From an uncultured beta proteobacterium (GTDB taxonomy: Bacteria > Pseudomonadota > Gammaproteobacteria > Burkholderiales > Burkholderiaceae_C): 45,276 nt of DNA. Both the position numbers and the translations under genes were made by a program. Positions 43,455 through 45,276 of this stretch are shown in pieces (the first letter of the stretch is position 1; each line of letters starts with the position of its first letter). The notes below the pieces were generated by a model. That model was not told the DNA's origin. It worked only from the letters and a program-made list of their open reading frames with translations, and did no database searches. Location: positions 1-45,276 of the forward strand of contig CAIVXG010000078.1 of NCBI GenBank assembly GCA_903909815.1, read 5' to 3'.

Positions 43455-44237
43455 TTAAGCCTTCTTCACTTTCGCAGCACGCCCTTCGAGGAAGTCGCGC
43501 ACACGCTGCTTGGCCTCGGGCGCGCTCTGGGCAATGGCCGAGATCATGGCCTCGGTCATGAAGCCCTGGTCCGCCGGCTGGTCGGCGATGCGCGGCAGCA
43601 CGTGGGTCAAGGCATAGTTGGTCAGCGGCGCATTCTGCGCGATGCGGCCGGCCAGTTCCAGCGCCTTCTCGAACGCCGTGCCAGCAGGCACCAGGTATTG
43701 GGCCAGGCCGATGCGCTCTCCATCCTGCGCGTTGTAGACGCGCCCGGTGAGCATCATGTCGGCCATGCGCGCCACGCCGATCAGGCGCGGAATGCGCACC
43801 GAGCCGCCGCCGCCGACGAAGATGCCGCGCGAGCCTTCGGGGAGCGCGTAAAAAGTGGTTTCGTCCGCCACGCGAATGTGGCAGGCGCTGGCCAACTCCA
43901 GCCCGCCGCCCACCACCGCGCCGTGCAGCGCCGCGACCACAGGCACGGGGCCGTACTGCAGTGCCTCCAGCGCGGCGTGCCAGGCGCGCGAGTGGTGCAT
44001 GCCCTGTCCCGCGTCGCGTTCCTTCAATTCACTCAGGTCCAGCCCGGCGCAGAAGTGATCGCCCTCGCCCGCGATCACGGCGGCGCGCACGCCCTCTGGC
44101 ATGGTCTGAAACAGGTCGCGCAGCGCCATCACCAGCCCATCGTTCAGCGCGTTGCGCTTGGCCGCACGCGTGAGCCGGATCACGGCAATTTCCTGCTGCT
44201 CGCCGCAACGTTCAAAGTGAATGTTCTTCTTGCTCAT
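43455..44237 (-). CDS. Enoyl-CoA hydratase/isomerase family (crotonase)
   Basis: This 260-aa crotonase has the oxyanion-hole segment GDHFCAGLDLSELKERD (about 60-76) and HGAVVGGGLELASACHIRVADE with the first catalytic Glu region. ALPEGSRGIFVGGGGSVRIPR carries the second Glu. It would hydrate cinnamoyl-CoAs to the 3-hydroxyacyl-CoA. A hydratase-lyase that gives an aldehyde directly is possible, but the SDR, thiolase and thioesterase genes downstream favour beta-oxidation. I take ATG 44237 because upstream codons run into the promoter palindrome; the ribosome site (GAGAAG) is only moderate. It is the first gene of the operon. Confidence 0.87.
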   Translation of the reverse strand: MSKKNIHFERCGEQQEIAVIRLTRAAKRNALNDGLVMALRDLFQTMPEGVRAAVIAGEGDHFCAGLDLSELKERDAGQGMHHSRAWHAALEALQYGPVPVVAALHGAVVGGGLELASACHIRVADETTFYALPEGSRGIFVGGGGSVRIPRLIGVARMADMMLTGRVYNAQDGERIGLAQYLVPAGTAFEKALELAGRIAQNAPLTNYALTHVLPRIADQPADQGFMTEAMISAIAQSAPEAKQRVRDFLEGRAAKVKKA

Positions 44238-44267
44238 GGGGACTTCTCGAGGCTTTCGGTGGGCTTG

Positions 44268-44296
44268 ATTATGGTTATAGGCTATAACTACTTCAA
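44268..44296 (-). promoter_or_regulatory. Promoter with embedded palindromic operator for the aryl-propanoid operon
   Basis: On the minus strand, TTGAAG (44291-44296) and CATAAT (44268-44273) are separated by exactly 17 bases, which fits a sigma70 promoter. The spacer contains a perfect 15-bp palindrome, GTTATAG-C-CTATAAC on that strand (44274-44288). Binding there would block RNA polymerase. The operon's own MarR gene (31370-31849) is the likely regulator. Confidence 0.7.
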
Positions 44297-44806
44297 GCGC
44301 CTTTCTCACTCATTTTCTCGGTGTTTACCCTGCCGCAGAGGGCAGCAGCGCGGCGTTGAACACGGCCTGTTCGGTCCGCACCGCCGGACCTTGCGGCTGG
44401 CCCGAACATCGAGACCGCGCGAGTGCATTTCGGTCGCAAGTTGATCTCGGGCGGGGACACGGGACCCGGTTTGCGACCACCGACGAATTCGCCAGCCGAC
44501 AAGAGCAAACGTCGTTGCGGCTTGCCACGCAGCTTCGCCCATGGCAGGCGATTTCCCGCCGGCTCATCCATTGACCCTGAGTTTTGTGACTCGGCTGCAG
44601 CGACGATGCGTAGGCGTGCAAGCACGAGCCTGTCTTCGCTCGACAGGTTATGCCGGGGCATCCGTCATTCAAGTGTTCTTTTCGATATCATTATTGTTAC
44701 AAGCACCCCATTGAACTGAAGAGCAGTAAGCCCGGACGACGGCCACATCGCCTGAAAGCAAGTCCGATGATGAATAGGAACAGGGTTCCACAACTGAGAC
44801 ATCGCA
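44297..44806. other. Gap without a recognisable gene
   Basis: The stretch between the catabolic promoter and the lipocalin gene holds several short open frames on both strands. None has family motifs, a good ribosome site or convincing composition. It could be the remains of a decayed gene. I see no repeat of the GTCATTGCGAG type here. Confidence 0.5.
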
Positions 44807-45250
44807 ATGAACAGCACGCAAGCACAAACCTCCCCACTGACGCCGCTTCTCGGTCAATGGGCCCTGATTTCATTCGACCTTGAGACTCAGCAGACCAGCG
44901 AACGAAGACCAGCTTGGGGACCCAATCCGAAGGGTCGGCTCGTGATACTTCCCAGTTCGTTCATGATGGCGGTACTTACTGCCGCAGCACGCCCAACGCC
45001 ATTGACTGACGATCAGAGAGTTGCAGCCTTCAAGCAGACGATTGCCTACTCGGGTCCCATCGTGATTGACGGCGATCAGATGAAGGTGAAGGTAGATATC
45101 AGTGGGAATGAGGCTTGGGCAAACACCGTTCAAACGCGTGCGTTTAGGTTCATCGGCCAAAATCTTTCGCTCATCTCCGCATGGGCGCCGAGCTCCGCAG
45201 ATCCCAGCCTTATCGTCCGAGGCATTCTTGAATGGAGGCGTGAAACGTAA
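44807..45250 (+). CDS. Lipocalin-like domain protein
   Basis: This 147-aa protein has no signal peptide. PLLGQWALISFDLE near residues 13-26 is the typical opening strand of the lipocalin-like family. NPKGRLVILPSSFMMAVLTA, AYSGPIVIDGDQMKVKVDIS and the closing RGILEWRRE follow. The family's ligand and role are generally unknown, and members are often linked to polyketide or stress genes. It starts at ATG 44807 with a weak GAGA site. Its lower GC and codon use differ mildly from the catabolic operon. Confidence 0.75.
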   Translation: MNSTQAQTSPLTPLLGQWALISFDLETQQTSERRPAWGPNPKGRLVILPSSFMMAVLTAAARPTPLTDDQRVAAFKQTIAYSGPIVIDGDQMKVKVDISGNEAWANTVQTRAFRFIGQNLSLISAWAPSSADPSLIVRGILEWRRET

Positions 45251-45276
45251 ACTGCGGCCTGATACGTACTGATCTG

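Overview
The window is high-GC bacterial DNA with densely packed, often overlapping genes. The gene content suggests a facultatively denitrifying betaproteobacterium, most likely Burkholderiales. The grounds are a fused LivM-LivG transporter protein, a cytochrome cd1 (nirS) denitrification cluster with a fused nirDL gene, and an aryl-propanoid beta-oxidation operon. The taxonomic call is inference, since no rRNA or other marker gene is present.

Left edge (1-1.7 kb): an intact lactoylglutathione lyase gene, then decayed sequence. This comprises a REP-like repeat joined directly to the signalling-domain tail of a chemoreceptor, followed by a hemerythrin gene cut off part-way and joined to a foreign C-terminal fragment.

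Denitrification island (1.7-30 kb). Heme d1 genes come first: nirE on the minus strand, divergent from nirC-nirF-nirDL-nirG-nirH-nirJ, which are tightly coupled by overlaps. After a small SirB2-like membrane gene comes a long plus-strand cluster (7.9-18.6 kb). It holds a 56-aa membrane peptide, a CuA-bearing subunit II and a heme-copper subunit I resembling the NorY/NorS (sNOR) type of NO reductase, then a perfect terminator hairpin. Beyond the hairpin follow a heme O synthase homolog, a Sco/SenC protein, a cytochrome b-[2Fe-2S]-flavin reductase fusion, an unknown membrane-anchored protein, a cytochrome b-2[4Fe-4S]-MvhD fusion, a second unusual heme-copper subunit I and a CtaA-like membrane protein. 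A Dnr-type CRP/FNR regulator gene comes next, and a minus-strand nirS-nirM-nirN operon converges on it. Divergent from nirS are nnrS, a MIP18-family gene and a polytopic membrane gene, followed by napDAB. Together these cover nitrate to nitrite (Nap), nitrite to NO (NirS with heme d1 synthesis) and probably NO to N2O by a non-canonical NO reductase. No canonical norCB, nosZ or napC is in the window.

Linker (29.7-31.3 kb): a MAPEG protein, a 52-aa peptide and a zeta-class GST (maleylacetoacetate isomerase type).

Right part (31.4-44.3 kb): one long minus-strand series that looks like a single catabolic unit. From its 5' end it encodes a crotonase, a feruloyl-CoA-synthase-like ligase, a thiolase, an SDR dehydrogenase, a thioesterase, a Liv-type ABC importer (binding protein, LivH, LivM-LivG fusion, LivF), an acyl-CoA dehydrogenase and a MarR regulator. 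Its enzymes fit CoA-dependent beta-oxidation of phenylpropanoids to benzoates. A sigma70-like promoter with a perfect 15-bp palindrome filling the -35/-10 spacer lies at its head. REP-like repeats with GTCATTGCGAG ends sit at three gaps in this unit and once at the left edge, but I saw none in the denitrification island. A lipocalin-like gene ends the window.

The best candidate for an under-described system is the 7.9-18.6 kb cluster: two divergent heme-copper catalytic subunits together with two different cytochrome b fusions, one with an NAD(P)H-type reductase tail and one with a ferredoxin/MvhD tail.
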